Shown piece after piece: positions 51,079-62,229 of a DNA stretch of 64,000 bases; positions within the stretch are counted from its first letter, which is position 1, and each line of letters opens with the position of its first letter. The DNA comes from Kitasatospora sp. MAP5-34 (GTDB taxonomy: Bacteria > Actinomycetota > Actinomycetes > Streptomycetales > Streptomycetaceae), in the NCBI RefSeq assembly GCF_029894335.1, contig NZ_JARXZC010000017.1, positions 62,001 through 126,000 on the forward strand, given 5' to 3'. The notes under the pieces are model-generated. The model did not search any database, had not been told where the DNA came from, and saw only the letters and a program-made list of their open reading frames with translations. The position numbers and the translations under genes were made by a program.

Positions 51079-52695
51079 ATGAGCTACCTGCTGACCGCCA
51101 CCTGCGCCCTCCCGGCGGCCGGCGCGGTGCTCACCGCCGCGCTGCCCGCCGGATCCGACGAGGCGCGCCGCCGCACCACCAAGGCCGTCGCGCTCACCGT
51201 CTCGCTGGCCACCCTGGCGCTGGCCGCCGTCGTCGCGGCCCGGTTCGAACCGGGCGGGGCGCGCTACCAACTCACCGAGTCCTACAGCTGGATCCGCTCC
51301 TTCGGGATCAACTTCTCGCTCGGCGTGGACGGCATCGGCGCGGTGCTGATGCTGCTCACGGCCGTGCTCGTCCCGGTGGTGATGCTCGCCTCCTGGCACG
51401 ACGCGGACCCCGCGCAGAACCCGGACGGCACCTTCGAGAACCGGCGGCGTACGCAGGCGTTCTTCGCGCTGATCCTGGCGGTGGAGGCGATGGTGATCGT
51501 CTCCTTCCTCGCCACCGACCTGTTCGTGTTCTACGTCTTCTTCGAAGCCATGCTGATCCCGATGTACTTCCTGATCGGCGGCTTCGGCGACCGCGCGGGC
51601 GGCCCGGACTCGGGCGCCCAACGCTCGTACGCGGCGGTGAAGTTCCTGCTCTACAACCTGCTCGGCGGCCTGGTGATGCTGGCGGCCGTGGTCGGGCTGT
51701 ACGTGATCGCGCAGGGTCAGGGCTTCGCCACCTTCGACCTGCCGACGCTGACCAGTGCCATCGCGGACGGCAAGCTGGTCATCGACCCGACGGCCGAGAA
51801 GGCGCTCTTCCTGGGCTTCTTCTTCGCCTTCGCCGTCAAGGCCCCGCTCTGGCCGCTGCACACCTGGCTGCCGAACGCGATGGGCGAGGCGACCGCCGGA
51901 ACGGCCGTACTGATCACGGCGGTTGTGGACAAGGTCGGCACCTTCGCGATGCTGCGGTTCTGCCTCGGCCTCTTCCCGCACGCCTCGAAGACCTTCGGCC
52001 CGGTGATCCTGGTGCTGGCGCTGATCGGGATCGTCTACGGCGCGCTGCTGGCGGTCGGGCAGAAGGACATCAAGCGCCTGGTCGCGTACGCGTCGATCTC
52101 GCACTTCGGTTTCATCATCATGGGCATCTTCGCCTTCACCAGCCAGGGCCAGACCGGCGCGACCCTCTACATGGTCAACCACGGCATCTCCACCGCCGCC
52201 TGGATGCTGGTCGCGGGCTTCCTGATCTCGCGGCGCGGCTCGCGCCTGATCGCCGACTACGGCGGCGTGCAGAAGGTCGCCCCGGTGCTCGCCGGCACCT
52301 TTCTGGTCGGCGGCCTGGCGACGCTCTCGCTGCCGGGCCTGGCGCCCTTCGTGAGCGAATTCCTGGTCCTGGTCGGGACGTTCACCAAGTACCCGGTGAT
52401 CGGCATCATCGCTACCTTCGGCATCGTGCTCGCCGCGCTCTACGCGCTGCTGCTCTACCAGCGCACCATGACCGGCCCGGTCAAGGCCGGAATCGAGGGC
52501 ATGGCCGATCTCAAGGTGCGCGAACTACTGGTGGTGGCACCGCTGGTGGCGCTGACGCTGTTCCTCGGCGTCTACCCGAAGCCGCTCACCGACATCGTCA
52601 ACCCGGCGGTGGACGCCACGCTCTCCCAGGTCCACCAGACCGACCCGGCGCCGGCCCACCCGGTCGCCGCCACCTCCGGAGGTGAGCAGAAGTGA
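51079..52695 (+). CDS. nuoM: NADH-quinone oxidoreductase subunit M
   Basis: The protein has 538 residues and is an antiporter-like proton pump. FYVFFEAMLIPMYFLIG, APLWPLHTWLPNAMGEA and QKDIKRLVAYASISHFGFI are diagnostic. ATG 51079 follows GCAGGAGGG; the stop overlaps nuoN. Confidence 0.97.
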   Translation: MSYLLTATCALPAAGAVLTAALPAGSDEARRRTTKAVALTVSLATLALAAVVAARFEPGGARYQLTESYSWIRSFGINFSLGVDGIGAVLMLLTAVLVPVVMLASWHDADPAQNPDGTFENRRRTQAFFALILAVEAMVIVSFLATDLFVFYVFFEAMLIPMYFLIGGFGDRAGGPDSGAQRSYAAVKFLLYNLLGGLVMLAAVVGLYVIAQGQGFATFDLPTLTSAIADGKLVIDPTAEKALFLGFFFAFAVKAPLWPLHTWLPNAMGEATAGTAVLITAVVDKVGTFAMLRFCLGLFPHASKTFGPVILVLALIGIVYGALLAVGQKDIKRLVAYASISHFGFIIMGIFAFTSQGQTGATLYMVNHGISTAAWMLVAGFLISRRGSRLIADYGGVQKVAPVLAGTFLVGGLATLSLPGLAPFVSEFLVLVGTFTKYPVIGIIATFGIVLAALYALLLYQRTMTGPVKAGIEGMADLKVRELLVVAPLVALTLFLGVYPKPLTDIVNPAVDATLSQVHQTDPAPAHPVAATSGGEQK

Positions 52696-54335
52696 GCGCT
52701 GTCCACACCCTGTGGCTGGGCGCGGCGGGCGGCAACAGCCCGAGCATCCCGGCGCCGCACCTCGAGTACGGCCAACTCTCGCCGATGCTGGTGGTGTTCG
52801 GAGCGGCCGTGGTCGGCATCCTGGCCGAGGCGTTCCTGCCCCGCCGGTCGCGCTACACCGCGCAGCTGGTGATCTCGCTGGCCGGCCTGGCCGGCGCGTT
52901 CACCGCCGTCATCGTGCTCGCCGCGCAGGGGTACGGCACCACCAAGGCCGGGCTGCTGGCGATGGGCGCGGTGGCGCTCGACGGCCCGGCGCTCTTCCTG
53001 CAGGGCGTCATCCTGCTCTCCGCCTTCGTCGCCGTCCTGCTGTACGCCGAGCGGCGCCTGGAACCACGCATCAACGGCTCGGCGGTGGACGCCTTCACCG
53101 CTCAGGGCGCGACCGTCCCGGGCGGCGAGCAGGAGCGGCAGGCGACCACGGCCGGGTTCACCACCACCGAGGTCTTCCCGCTCACCCTGTTCGCGGTCGG
53201 CGGCATGCTGCTCTTCCCGGCCGCCAACGACCTGCTGACGATGTTCGTGGCGCTGGAGGTCTTCTCGCTCCCGCTCTACCTGCTCTGCGCGCTGGCCCGC
53301 AGGCGGCGGCTGCTCTCCCAGGAGGCGGCGGTCAAGTACTTCCTGCTCGGCTCCTTCGCCTCGGCGTTCTTCCTGTTCGGCACCGCACTGCTGTACGGCT
53401 ACGCGGGCAGCGTCCGGCTCAGCGACATCGCCGACGCGGTCGCGGGCACCGCCCCGATCACCCCGGCGCTGGCGAACAGCACCCAGAACGACGCGCTGCT
53501 GCTGATCGGCCTGGCGATGCTCGCCGTCGGCCTGCTCTTCAAGGTCGGCGCGGTGCCGTTCCACGCCTGGACCCCGGACGTCTACCAGGGCGCCCCGACG
53601 CCCGTCACCGGCTTCATGGCGGCGGCGACCAAGACGGCGGCGTTCGGCGCGTTCCTGCGCCTCTTCTACGTGGCCTTCCCCGGCCTGCGCTGGGACTGGC
53701 GGCCGGTGATGTGGGGCGTGGCGATCCTCACCATGGTGGTCGGCGCGGTACTGGCCGTCACCCAGCAGGACGTCAAGCGGCTGCTCGCGTACTCCTCGAT
53801 CGCGCACGCCGGGTTCATCCTGACCGGCGTGATCGCGAGCAACAAGCAGGGCGTCGGCGCGGTGCTCTTCTACCTGCTGGCGTACTCCTTCACCACCCTC
53901 GGCGCGTTCGCCGTGGTGACACTGGTCCGCGACTCCAAGGGCGAGGCGACCCACCTCTCCAGCTGGGCCGGGCTCGGCCGGCGTTCGCCGCTGGTGGCGG
54001 CGGTCTTCGCGCTCTTCCTGCTGGCGTTCGCGGGCATCCCGCTGACCAGCGGGTTCACCGGTAAGTTCGCGGTCTTCCAGGCCGCGGCGGCCGGTGGGGC
54101 GACGCCGCTGGTGATCGTGGGTGTGCTGAGTTCCGCCGTCGCGGCGTTCTTCTACATCCGGGTCGTCGTGCTGATGTTCTTCTCCGACCCGCAGCCCGGC
54201 GGCCCGGCGGTCGCCGTGCCCAGCGCGATGACGGCGATGGCCATCACGCTCGGGGTGCTGGTCACGCTGGGGCTGGGACTGCTCCCGCAGTACTTCCTCG
54301 ACCTGGCGACGAAGGCCTCGGTCTTCGTCCGTTAG
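52692..54335 (+). CDS. nuoN: NADH-quinone oxidoreductase subunit N
   Basis: The protein has 547 residues and is the third antiporter-like subunit. FVALEVFSLPLYLLCALARR, VPFHAWTPDVYQGAPTPVTG and QQDVKRLLAYSSIAHAGFI identify it. GTG 52692 overlaps the nuoM stop. It is the last nuo gene; a repeat-type terminator follows. Confidence 0.97.
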   Translation: MSAVHTLWLGAAGGNSPSIPAPHLEYGQLSPMLVVFGAAVVGILAEAFLPRRSRYTAQLVISLAGLAGAFTAVIVLAAQGYGTTKAGLLAMGAVALDGPALFLQGVILLSAFVAVLLYAERRLEPRINGSAVDAFTAQGATVPGGEQERQATTAGFTTTEVFPLTLFAVGGMLLFPAANDLLTMFVALEVFSLPLYLLCALARRRRLLSQEAAVKYFLLGSFASAFFLFGTALLYGYAGSVRLSDIADAVAGTAPITPALANSTQNDALLLIGLAMLAVGLLFKVGAVPFHAWTPDVYQGAPTPVTGFMAAATKTAAFGAFLRLFYVAFPGLRWDWRPVMWGVAILTMVVGAVLAVTQQDVKRLLAYSSIAHAGFILTGVIASNKQGVGAVLFYLLAYSFTTLGAFAVVTLVRDSKGEATHLSSWAGLGRRSPLVAAVFALFLLAFAGIPLTSGFTGKFAVFQAAAAGGATPLVIVGVLSSAVAAFFYIRVVVLMFFSDPQPGGPAVAVPSAMTAMAITLGVLVTLGLGLLPQYFLDLATKASVFVR

Positions 54336-54355
54336 GCAGCTGATCAGCCACACAC

Positions 54356-54431
54356 AGGGGCGCGGGGAACTGCGCGAAACCGGAAGGCACCAACCCGCAG
54401 CCTCCCGCTTCGCACGGTTCCCCGCGCCTCT
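54356..54431. terminator. Terminator after the nuo operon (repeat-type, copy 2)
   Basis: A 15-bp stem with one wobble pair (54356-54370 with 54417-54431) spans a 46-base loop. The arms are near-identical to the terminator at 37876-37930. Confidence 0.75.
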
Positions 54432-54575
54432 TGAGGTCTCCCGGCACACGCGAGTGTGCCGGACCCGCACGCCAGTGCAGTGATCCATTCACGACCGGAT
54501 ACCCTCCTTGTATTGCCAGCGGGGCGGCACTCAGGGACCGGGCCGCAGAAACGACCAGGGACAGGAGTGGTCTTC

Positions 54576-55589
54576 GTGACCGTCGTGGGGCCCTTCGGGC
54601 TGAGCGTGCAGGACCGCGATCTGACCCGGGACGTCCAGGCCGGGATGGACGCTGTGGAGGCCTCGCTCGCCGAGGCGGTCAAGAGCGACGTCCCGTTCAT
54701 CACGATCACCGCAAGCCACCTGATCGAGGCCGGCGGCAAGCGTTTCCGCCCGCTGCTGGTCATGCTGGCCGCGCAGTTCGGTGACCCGTACGCCCCCGGT
54801 GTGGTCCCGTCCGCCGTGGTCGTCGAGCTGACCCACCTCGCCACGCTCTACCACGACGACGTGATGGACGAGGCTCCCGTCCGCCGGGGCACCGCCAGCG
54901 CCAACTCGCGCTGGGACAACTCCGTCGCCATCCTCACCGGCGACTTCCTCTTCTCCCGCGCCTCCCAGGTGCTCGCCGAACTCGGCCCGGAGGCCGTCCG
55001 GATCCAGGCCGACGCCTTCGAGCGGCTGGTCACCGGCCAGATCCTGGAGACGGCCGGGACGGGCCCCGCCGACGACCAGCTGCAGCACTACCTCGACGTG
55101 ATCTCCGGCAAGACCGGCTCGCTGGTCGCCGTCTCCTGCCGCTTCGGCGCGCTGATGGCCGGCGCCGAGCCGTGGGTGGTCGAGATCCTCACCCAGTACG
55201 GCGAGCGGATGGGCACCGCCTTCCAGCTCGCCGACGACGTGCTCGACATCGCCAGCGACGGCCACGAGTCCGGCAAGACCCCCGGCACCGACCTGCGCGA
55301 GGGCGTCCCGACCCTGCCCGTCCTGCTGCTCCGGCAGACGCCGGTGGACGTGGACAACCCCGAGGACGTACGGCTGCGCGAGCTGCTGGAACTCGACCTG
55401 GCCGAGGACGACCAGCTGCACGCCGAGGCCCTGCGGCTGCTCCGCCGTCACCCCGCGCTGGAGCGGGCCCGCCGGGAGACCCTGCGGTACGCCGAGGAGG
55501 CCCGCGCGCTGCTGGCCCCCCTCCCGGAGTGCCCGGCCAAGTCCGCGCTCCAGGGGCTCTGCGACGCGGTGGCAATTCGTACCATGTGA
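54576..55589 (+). CDS. Long-chain polyprenyl diphosphate synthase (probable menaquinone side chain)
   Basis: The protein has 337 residues and is a trans-isoprenyl diphosphate synthase with both aspartate-rich motifs: DDVMD at residues 94-98 and DDVLD at 220-224, plus GGKRFRPLLVML near the N-terminus. The length and context (directly after nuo, as in Streptomyces) favour a hepta- to nonaprenyl synthase for menaquinone. GTG 54576 has AGGAG eight bases upstream; GTG 54567 is less likely. Confidence 0.9.
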   Translation: MTVVGPFGLSVQDRDLTRDVQAGMDAVEASLAEAVKSDVPFITITASHLIEAGGKRFRPLLVMLAAQFGDPYAPGVVPSAVVVELTHLATLYHDDVMDEAPVRRGTASANSRWDNSVAILTGDFLFSRASQVLAELGPEAVRIQADAFERLVTGQILETAGTGPADDQLQHYLDVISGKTGSLVAVSCRFGALMAGAEPWVVEILTQYGERMGTAFQLADDVLDIASDGHESGKTPGTDLREGVPTLPVLLLRQTPVDVDNPEDVRLRELLELDLAEDDQLHAEALRLLRRHPALERARRETLRYAEEARALLAPLPECPAKSALQGLCDAVAIRTM

Positions 55590-55646
55590 CCGGACGCCGT
55601 AGGGAAGACTGGGCGGGTTGCCCGTGATCTTCCGAAAGGCCGTCCC

Positions 55647-56309
55647 ATGCTGCGCGTCGTCATCGCCGAGGACTCCGTACTCCTGCGGGAGGGGCTGACC
55701 AGGCTGCTCACCGACCGGGGCCTCGAGGTGGTCGCGGGAGTGGGCGACGGCGAGGCCCTGCTGCGGACGATCCACGAACTGGCCACCGCCGACGCACTGC
55801 CCGACGTGGTGGTGGCCGACGTCCGGATGCCGCCGACCCACACCGACGAGGGCATCCGCGCCTGCGTGACCCTGCGCGGGCTGTACCCGCAGGTCGGCGT
55901 GCTGGTGCTGTCCCAGTACGTCGAGGAGCAGTACGCGAGCGAGCTGCTGGCCGGCTCCACCCGGGGCGTCGGGTACCTGCTCAAGGACCGGGTCGCCGAG
56001 GTCCGCGAGTTCGCCGACGCCGTCGTGCGGGTCGCGGGCGGCGGTACGGCGCTGGACCCGGAGGTGGTGCAGCAGCTGATCGGCCGCAGCCGCAAGAGCG
56101 ACGTCCTGAGCGGGCTCACCCCGCGCGAACGGGAGGTGCTCGGGCTGATGGCCGAGGGGCGGACCAACGCGGCGGTCGCCAGGCAGCTGGTGGTCTCCGA
56201 CGGCGCGGTGGAGAAGCACGTCAGCAACATCTTCCTCAAGCTTGGCCTGGCCCAGAGCGGGGAGGACCACCGGCGGGTGCTGGCTGTACTGACGTACCTC
56301 AACTCCTGA
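55647..56309 (+). CDS. NarL/LuxR-type response regulator
   Basis: The protein has 220 residues. The receiver domain has the phosphorylation Asp at residue 58 (VVVADVRMP), and the LuxR-type HTH occupies about residues 153-215 (LTPREREVLGLMAEGRTN). No histidine kinase gene is adjacent in the window, so it is an orphan here. It follows the polyprenyl synthase on the same strand. Confidence 0.92.
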   Translation: MLRVVIAEDSVLLREGLTRLLTDRGLEVVAGVGDGEALLRTIHELATADALPDVVVADVRMPPTHTDEGIRACVTLRGLYPQVGVLVLSQYVEEQYASELLAGSTRGVGYLLKDRVAEVREFADAVVRVAGGGTALDPEVVQQLIGRSRKSDVLSGLTPREREVLGLMAEGRTNAAVARQLVVSDGAVEKHVSNIFLKLGLAQSGEDHRRVLAVLTYLNS

Positions 56310-56543
56310 CACCTTGGGGTCGCAGTTCCTCGCGCCCCCGGGCAATGCAACTGGCTCCAAGTGGGTACGGATCCCGGGTATGCGGTTGTTGAACCTGGTG
56401 CGCCGGAAAGCCGCCGACGATGTTGTTTGGCGCGAGTTCCGGCCTAGCGATCGTTGGCACGCTTAGGATGCGATCGGTGCACCAGGCGGACGGGGCACAC
56501 GGCTCACGCCCGCGGCTGGTCGCCCACGAGGAGGTCCGCGGCA

Positions 56544-58503
56544 GTGACCAGTCAGGTGGATCAGTCCGAGGCAGTCGACGGTCCGGACGGGAACGGCGGG
56601 GCTTCGGTGCCCGCTGCTCCGCTCGGTGGAAGACAGGGGCCGGCCAAGCCGATCCGACGGCTGGACCGGGTGATCATCCGGTTCGCCGGGGACTCCGGTG
56701 ACGGTATGCAGCTCACCGGCGACCGCTTCACCTCGGAGACGGCGTCCTTCGGCAACGACCTCTCGACCCTGCCGAACTTCCCCGCCGAGATCAGGGCCCC
56801 CGCCGGGACCCTGCCGGGTGTGTCCAGCTTCCAACTGCACTTCGCCGACCACGACATCCTGACCCCGGGCGACGCGCCGAACGTACTGGTCGCGATGAAC
56901 CCGGCCGCCCTCAAGGCCAACATCGGCGACCTCCCGCGCGGCGCGGACATCATCGTCAACACGGACGAGTTCACCAAGCGGGCGCTGGCCAAGGTCGGCT
57001 ACGCGGCCGACCCGCTGGCGGACGGCTCGTTGGAGGCGTTCCACCTGCACAAGGTGCCGCTCACCTCGCTGACGGTGGAGGCCCTCAAGGAGAGCGGGCT
57101 GGCCCGGAAGGACGCCGAACGGGCGAAGAACATGTTCGCGCTCGGACTGCTCTCCTGGCTCTACCACCGGCCGACGCACGGTACGGAGAAGTTCCTCCGG
57201 CAGAAGTTCGCCAAGAAGCCCGCCATCGCCGAGGCCAACATCAAGGCCTTCCGGGCCGGTTGGAACTTCGGTGAGACCACCGAGGACTTCGCCGTCTCCT
57301 ACGAGGTCCCGCCGGCCGCGCTGGCCCCGGGTACCTACCGGAACATCTCGGGGAACCTGGCGCTCTCGTACGGCCTGATCGCGGCCTCGCAGCGCTCGGG
57401 CCTGCCGCTGTTCCTGGGCTCGTACCCGATCACGCCGGCCTCGGACATCCTGCACGAGCTGAGCCGGCACAAGAACTTCGGCGTCCGGACCTTCCAGGCC
57501 GAGGACGAGATCGCGGGTATCGGCGCGGCGCTGGGCGCGGCGTTCGGCGGCGCGCTCGGGGTGACGACCACCTCCGGGCCCGGTGTGGCGCTGAAGTCGG
57601 AGACGGTCGGGCTGGCGGTGTCGCTGGAACTGCCGCTGCTGGTGGTGGACATCCAGCGCGGCGGGCCGTCCACCGGTCTGCCGACCAAGACCGAGCAGGC
57701 CGACCTGCTGCAGGCGATGTTCGGCCGCAACGGCGAGGCGCCCGTGCCGATCGTCGCGCCCGCGACCCCGGCGGAGTGCTTCGACGCGGCGCTGGAGGCG
57801 GCCCGGATCGCGGTCACCTACCGGACGCCGGTGCTGCTGCTCTCGGACGGCTACCTGGCCAACGGATCCGAGCCGTGGCGCATCCCGCAGGTCGACGAAC
57901 TGCCCGCGATCACACCGGACTTCGCCGACGGGCCGAACCACGTGCTGGAGGACGGCAGCGAGGTCTTCTGGCCGTACCAACGCGACCCGCAGACCCTGGC
58001 CCGCCCCTGGGCCGTCCCGGGCACACCGGGGCTCGAGCACCGGATCGGCGGTATCGAGAAGCAGGACGGCACCGGGAACATCTCCTACGACCCCGCCAAC
58101 CACGACTTCATGGTCCGCACCCGGCAGGCGAAGATCGACGGTATCGCCGTACCACCTGCCGTGGTTGATGATCCGTCGGGTGAGGCCAGGGTGCTGGTGC
58201 TGGGATGGGGCTCGACGTACGGGCCGATCACGGCAGCCGTCCGGCGGGTCCGGGCGGACGGCGGTGTGGTCGCGCAGGCGCATCTGCGCAACCTGAATCC
58301 CTTCCCCGCCAACCTCGGTGCGGTGCTCAAGGGCTACGACAAGGTGATCGTGCCCGAGATGAACCTCGGCCAGCTCGCCCTGCTGCTCCGCGCCAAGTAC
58401 CTGGTGGACGCCCAGTCCTACAACCAGGTGCGCGGACTGCCCTTCAAGGCGGCGCAGTTGGCGGACGTGCTGTGGGCGGCGATCGGGACACTGGAGGAGA
58501 ACG

Positions 58504-58511
<8 letters not shown>
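56544..58511 (+). CDS. korA: 2-oxoacid:ferredoxin oxidoreductase, alpha (gamma-alpha fusion) subunit
   Basis: The protein has 655 residues. A gamma-type domain (VIIRFAGDSGDGMQLTGDRF, about residues 42-220) is fused to the alpha domain (SQRSGLPLFLGSYPITPASDIL onward, EDEIAGIGAALGAAFGG). With KorB it oxidatively decarboxylates 2-oxoglutarate or a similar 2-oxoacid to the acyl-CoA and reduces ferredoxin. GTG 56544 has GAGGAGG upstream. It overlaps korB by eight bases. Confidence 0.93.
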
Positions 58512-59547
<1,036 letters not shown>

Positions 59548-59565
59548 GGCCGTCCGGCAGCCGGT

Positions 59566-59592
59566 TGTCAGGACTGTCAGGACCGTCAGGAC
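59566..59592. repeat. Three tandem 9-base repeats
   Basis: (T/C)GTCAGGAC occurs three times in a row between korB and rarD. Confidence 0.8.
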
Positions 59593-59677
59593 CAAAACGC
59601 GAATACAGAGATGACAGGCCCGCCCTCCGCCCGTTACCGTCCCTCCGGTAGACCCACGCGCGGAGGGCAGGCCCGTC

Positions 59678-60643
59678 ATGGCAGACAGTTCCCGGTCGGA
59701 GGATGGCAGAGCGGGCGGTACAGCGGACGGCCGGGGGGTCGGGTACGGCTTCGCCGCGTACGGGATGTGGGGGCTGTTCCCGCTCTTCTGGCCGCTGCTC
59801 GAACCGAGCACGGCCGACGACATCCTGGCCAACCGGATGGTCTGGTCGCTGGTGGCCGTCGTCCTGATGCTGCTCGTCCGGCGGAACTGGCGGTGGGTCC
59901 GCCCGCTGCTCGCCCAGCCCCGGCGGCTGGCGCTCGCCGCTGCCGCCGCCGTGGTGGTCTCCGTCAACTGGGGCGTCTACATCTGGGGTGTGAATTCCGG
60001 GCACGTCGTCGAGACCAGCCTCGGGTACTTCATCAACCCGCTGGTCACCATCGGGTTCGGCGTCCTGATGCTGCACGAGCGCCTGCGTGCCGCGCAGTGG
60101 GTGGCGGTCGGCATCGGTGCGGCCTCGGTCGTGGTGCTCACCGCCGGGTACGGGCGGCTGCCGTGGATCGCGCTCACCCTGGCCTTCTCCTTCGCGACGT
60201 ACGGGCTGCTGAAGAAGAAGGTCGGCCTGGGCGGGATCGAGAGCTTCGCGGTGGAGAGCGCGGTGATGTTCCCGTTCGCGGCCGGCTACCTGGTCTACCT
60301 CGGCGTCACCGGCCACGGCACCCTGGGCCGGACGGTGCCCGGCTCGTACGGGCTGGGCCACTCCGGGCTGCTGGTGCTCAGCGGGCTGATATCGGCCGTC
60401 CCGCTGCTCTGCTTCGGCGCGGCCGCGATCCGGGTGCCGCTGAGCACGCTCGGGCTGCTGCAGTACCTGGCGCCGGTGTTCCAGTTCCTGATCGGCGTCA
60501 CGGTGGCGCACGAGTCGATGCCACCCGCGCGCTGGGCCGGGTTCGCGCTGGTCTGGGCCGCCCTCGCGGTGCTGACGTACGACGGCCTGCGCCAGCTGCG
60601 GCAGACCCGTCGACGGGAAGCGGTGCCGGCCGTCGCGGGGTGA
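59678..60643 (+). CDS. rarD: RarD-type EamA transporter
   Basis: The protein has 321 residues and ten helices. It opens with GVGYGFAAYGMWGLFPLFWPLL, the RarD signature, and ANRMVWSLVAV follows. It is a DMT-superfamily exporter of unknown substrate, long annotated as a chloramphenicol-sensitivity protein. ATG 59678 is the only start fitting the domain. Confidence 0.92.
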   Translation: MADSSRSEDGRAGGTADGRGVGYGFAAYGMWGLFPLFWPLLEPSTADDILANRMVWSLVAVVLMLLVRRNWRWVRPLLAQPRRLALAAAAAVVVSVNWGVYIWGVNSGHVVETSLGYFINPLVTIGFGVLMLHERLRAAQWVAVGIGAASVVVLTAGYGRLPWIALTLAFSFATYGLLKKKVGLGGIESFAVESAVMFPFAAGYLVYLGVTGHGTLGRTVPGSYGLGHSGLLVLSGLISAVPLLCFGAAAIRVPLSTLGLLQYLAPVFQFLIGVTVAHESMPPARWAGFALVWAALAVLTYDGLRQLRQTRRREAVPAVAG

Positions 60644-60740
60644 TCGACGGGCGTCCCGTCGTGTGAACAACTCGTTGCCGGATCTCCTCAACCGCCCCCC
60701 GCTCCTGCTAACGTCCGGGGTGCCGCTGCTACACGCGTTA

Positions 60741-60834
60741 GAGCCTGTGTCTGAACCTGCGCCGGATCAGCGTGGGTCGTCTGGAGCGTGCGTGCCAGGC
60801 GGGCCGCGCCCGGCGCAGGTTCAGACACAGGCTC
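60741..60834. mobile_element. Palindromic MITE-like element with 3-bp target duplication
   Basis: Perfect terminal inverted repeats (60741-60765 with 60810-60834) enclose a 44-base centre with no ORF. TTA flanks both ends (60738-60740 and 60835-60837), a TNA-type duplication like that of IS5-family subgroups. It is non-autonomous; no transposase is in the window. Confidence 0.7.
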
Positions 60835-60889
60835 TTATGGGCACCCGCTCGGCGAGAACCGCCGACGGGCCCCAGGAGGAGGGGTTGCG

Positions 60890-61309
60890 ATGGTCCACCT
60901 CACGGGACAATTCGCCCGGCCGTTCCGCCGCGTCGCCCCCCGCCCGGCTCCCCTCGACGGCACGGTGGCCGTGGCCGCCGGAGTCGTGCCGGCCGGAGTC
61001 GTGTTGAGAGTGCCGGCCGTGCGACGCGAGATGGACGCCGCTGAGACGGGCGAGCTGCTACTCACCTCCGTCGGGCGGAACGGTGACCCGGTGGCCATCC
61101 AGTGGCAGCGGCACGGGCGCCCGGCCATCGCGCTGGAGGCCCCGTACCGGCTGGACCGGGTGGACCTCAAGGGCTCGCACCGGGCCCGCCTGCACGGGCT
61201 CACCGCCGGGATCCGGCTGGTCTGCTCGGACTGGTCCCCGCTCTTCCTGATCGCCCCGGCCCAGCTGCCGGTACTGGCCTGTGCAGCGGCGACCTCCCGG
61301 GTGGGGTAG
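60890..61309 (+). CDS. Conserved hypothetical protein
   Basis: The protein has 139 residues, is basic and has a hydrophobic stretch (GTVAVAAGVVPAGVVLRVPA) that is probably not a true membrane helix. ATG 60890 has a strong GGAGGAGGGG upstream. The MITE ends 56 bases before its start. I do not recognise a domain. Confidence 0.65.
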   Translation: MVHLTGQFARPFRRVAPRPAPLDGTVAVAAGVVPAGVVLRVPAVRREMDAAETGELLLTSVGRNGDPVAIQWQRHGRPAIALEAPYRLDRVDLKGSHRARLHGLTAGIRLVCSDWSPLFLIAPAQLPVLACAAATSRVG

Positions 61310-61326
61310 GGCCCCCGGGAGGTCGC
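61289..61326. terminator. Bidirectional terminator between convergent genes
   Basis: A perfect 13-bp stem (61289-61301 with 61314-61326) encloses a 12-base loop that includes the stop codon of the + strand gene at 61307-61309. The - strand ABC permease ends 22 bases beyond. Confidence 0.8.
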
Positions 61327-61347
61327 GATCCTCAGACCGACCGGCCG

Positions 61348-62229
61348 CTACGCCGTGATGTCCCGGCTGGTGAAGCGGGCCCAGGCGGCCGAGCCGAAGA
61401 CCGCCACGTAGAGGGCCTGCAACCCGAGGTTCTGCAGCACGTTGTCCCAGTGCATCGGCTGCCGCAGCAGGTCGCTGAAGCTCAGCCACTGATGGGTGAA
61501 CAGGAACGGCTGGATCGCGTGCAACTGCGGGAAGGTGTCCAGGATCTGGACCAGCAGCACCAGCCCGACGGTAGTGGCCATCGCCGCGATCCCGCTGCCG
61601 GTCAGCGTCGAGACGAACAGCCCGATCGCCACCAGCCCGGCCAGTGACGCCGCGACCACGCCCGCCACCAGCAGCGCCCGCAGCAGGGCCGCCGCCAGTC
61701 CGATGGTGTCACCGGAGAGCAACGTGACCTGGCCCAGTGGGAAGAGCGCCGCGCCCGTCAGCAGGGCGGTCAGTGCCACCGCCAGCGTCGCGGCCAGGCA
61801 GAACGCCAGCGCGGCGGTGAACTTGGCCGCCAGCAGCCGGGTCCGCCCGGCGGGGGCGACCAGCAGGTACCGCAGGGTGCCGGTGCTCGCCTCGCCCGCG
61901 ATCGAGTCCCCGGCCACCACGCCCACCGTCATCGGCAGGAAGACCGGCAGCGCGACGGCCAGCGCGGTGAAGACCAGGAACAGCCCGTTCTGGCTCACCT
62001 GCGCGATGAAGGCGGGCCCCTCGCCGGGGCCGCCGGTCTCCACCTTCACCACCACGCCGATCAGCACCGGCAGTGCGGCCAGGATGCCGAGCAGCGCGAT
62101 CGTCCTCGCCCGGCGGAAGGTCAGCGTGAGTTCGCTGCGGAACAGGGCCAGGAATCCCACCGTCGTCTGCGTCCTCCGCTGCGGTAGCTGCGGCACCACC
62201 GTGAGCACCCCAGCCTCAGCCTGCGACAT
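61348..62229 (-). CDS. ABC-2 type transporter permease
   Basis: The protein has 293 residues and six helices with the ABC-2 order; FLALFRSELTLTFRRARTIALL begins the first. GDSIAGEASTGTLRYLLVAPAGR is the conserved loop of this family. Its start overlaps the end of the ATPase gene, so they form one transporter. The substrate is unknown. Confidence 0.9.
   Translation of the reverse strand: MSQAEAGVLTVVPQLPQRRTQTTVGFLALFRSELTLTFRRARTIALLGILAALPVLIGVVVKVETGGPGEGPAFIAQVSQNGLFLVFTALAVALPVFLPMTVGVVAGDSIAGEASTGTLRYLLVAPAGRTRLLAAKFTAALAFCLAATLAVALTALLTGAALFPLGQVTLLSGDTIGLAAALLRALLVAGVVAASLAGLVAIGLFVSTLTGSGIAAMATTVGLVLLVQILDTFPQLHAIQPFLFTHQWLSFSDLLRQPMHWDNVLQNLGLQALYVAVFGSAAWARFTSRDITA

Noticed and set aside
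59566..59592. Tandem 9-base repeats as a possible CRISPR or iteron array
   Set aside because: Only three contiguous units with no spacers and no replication gene nearby.
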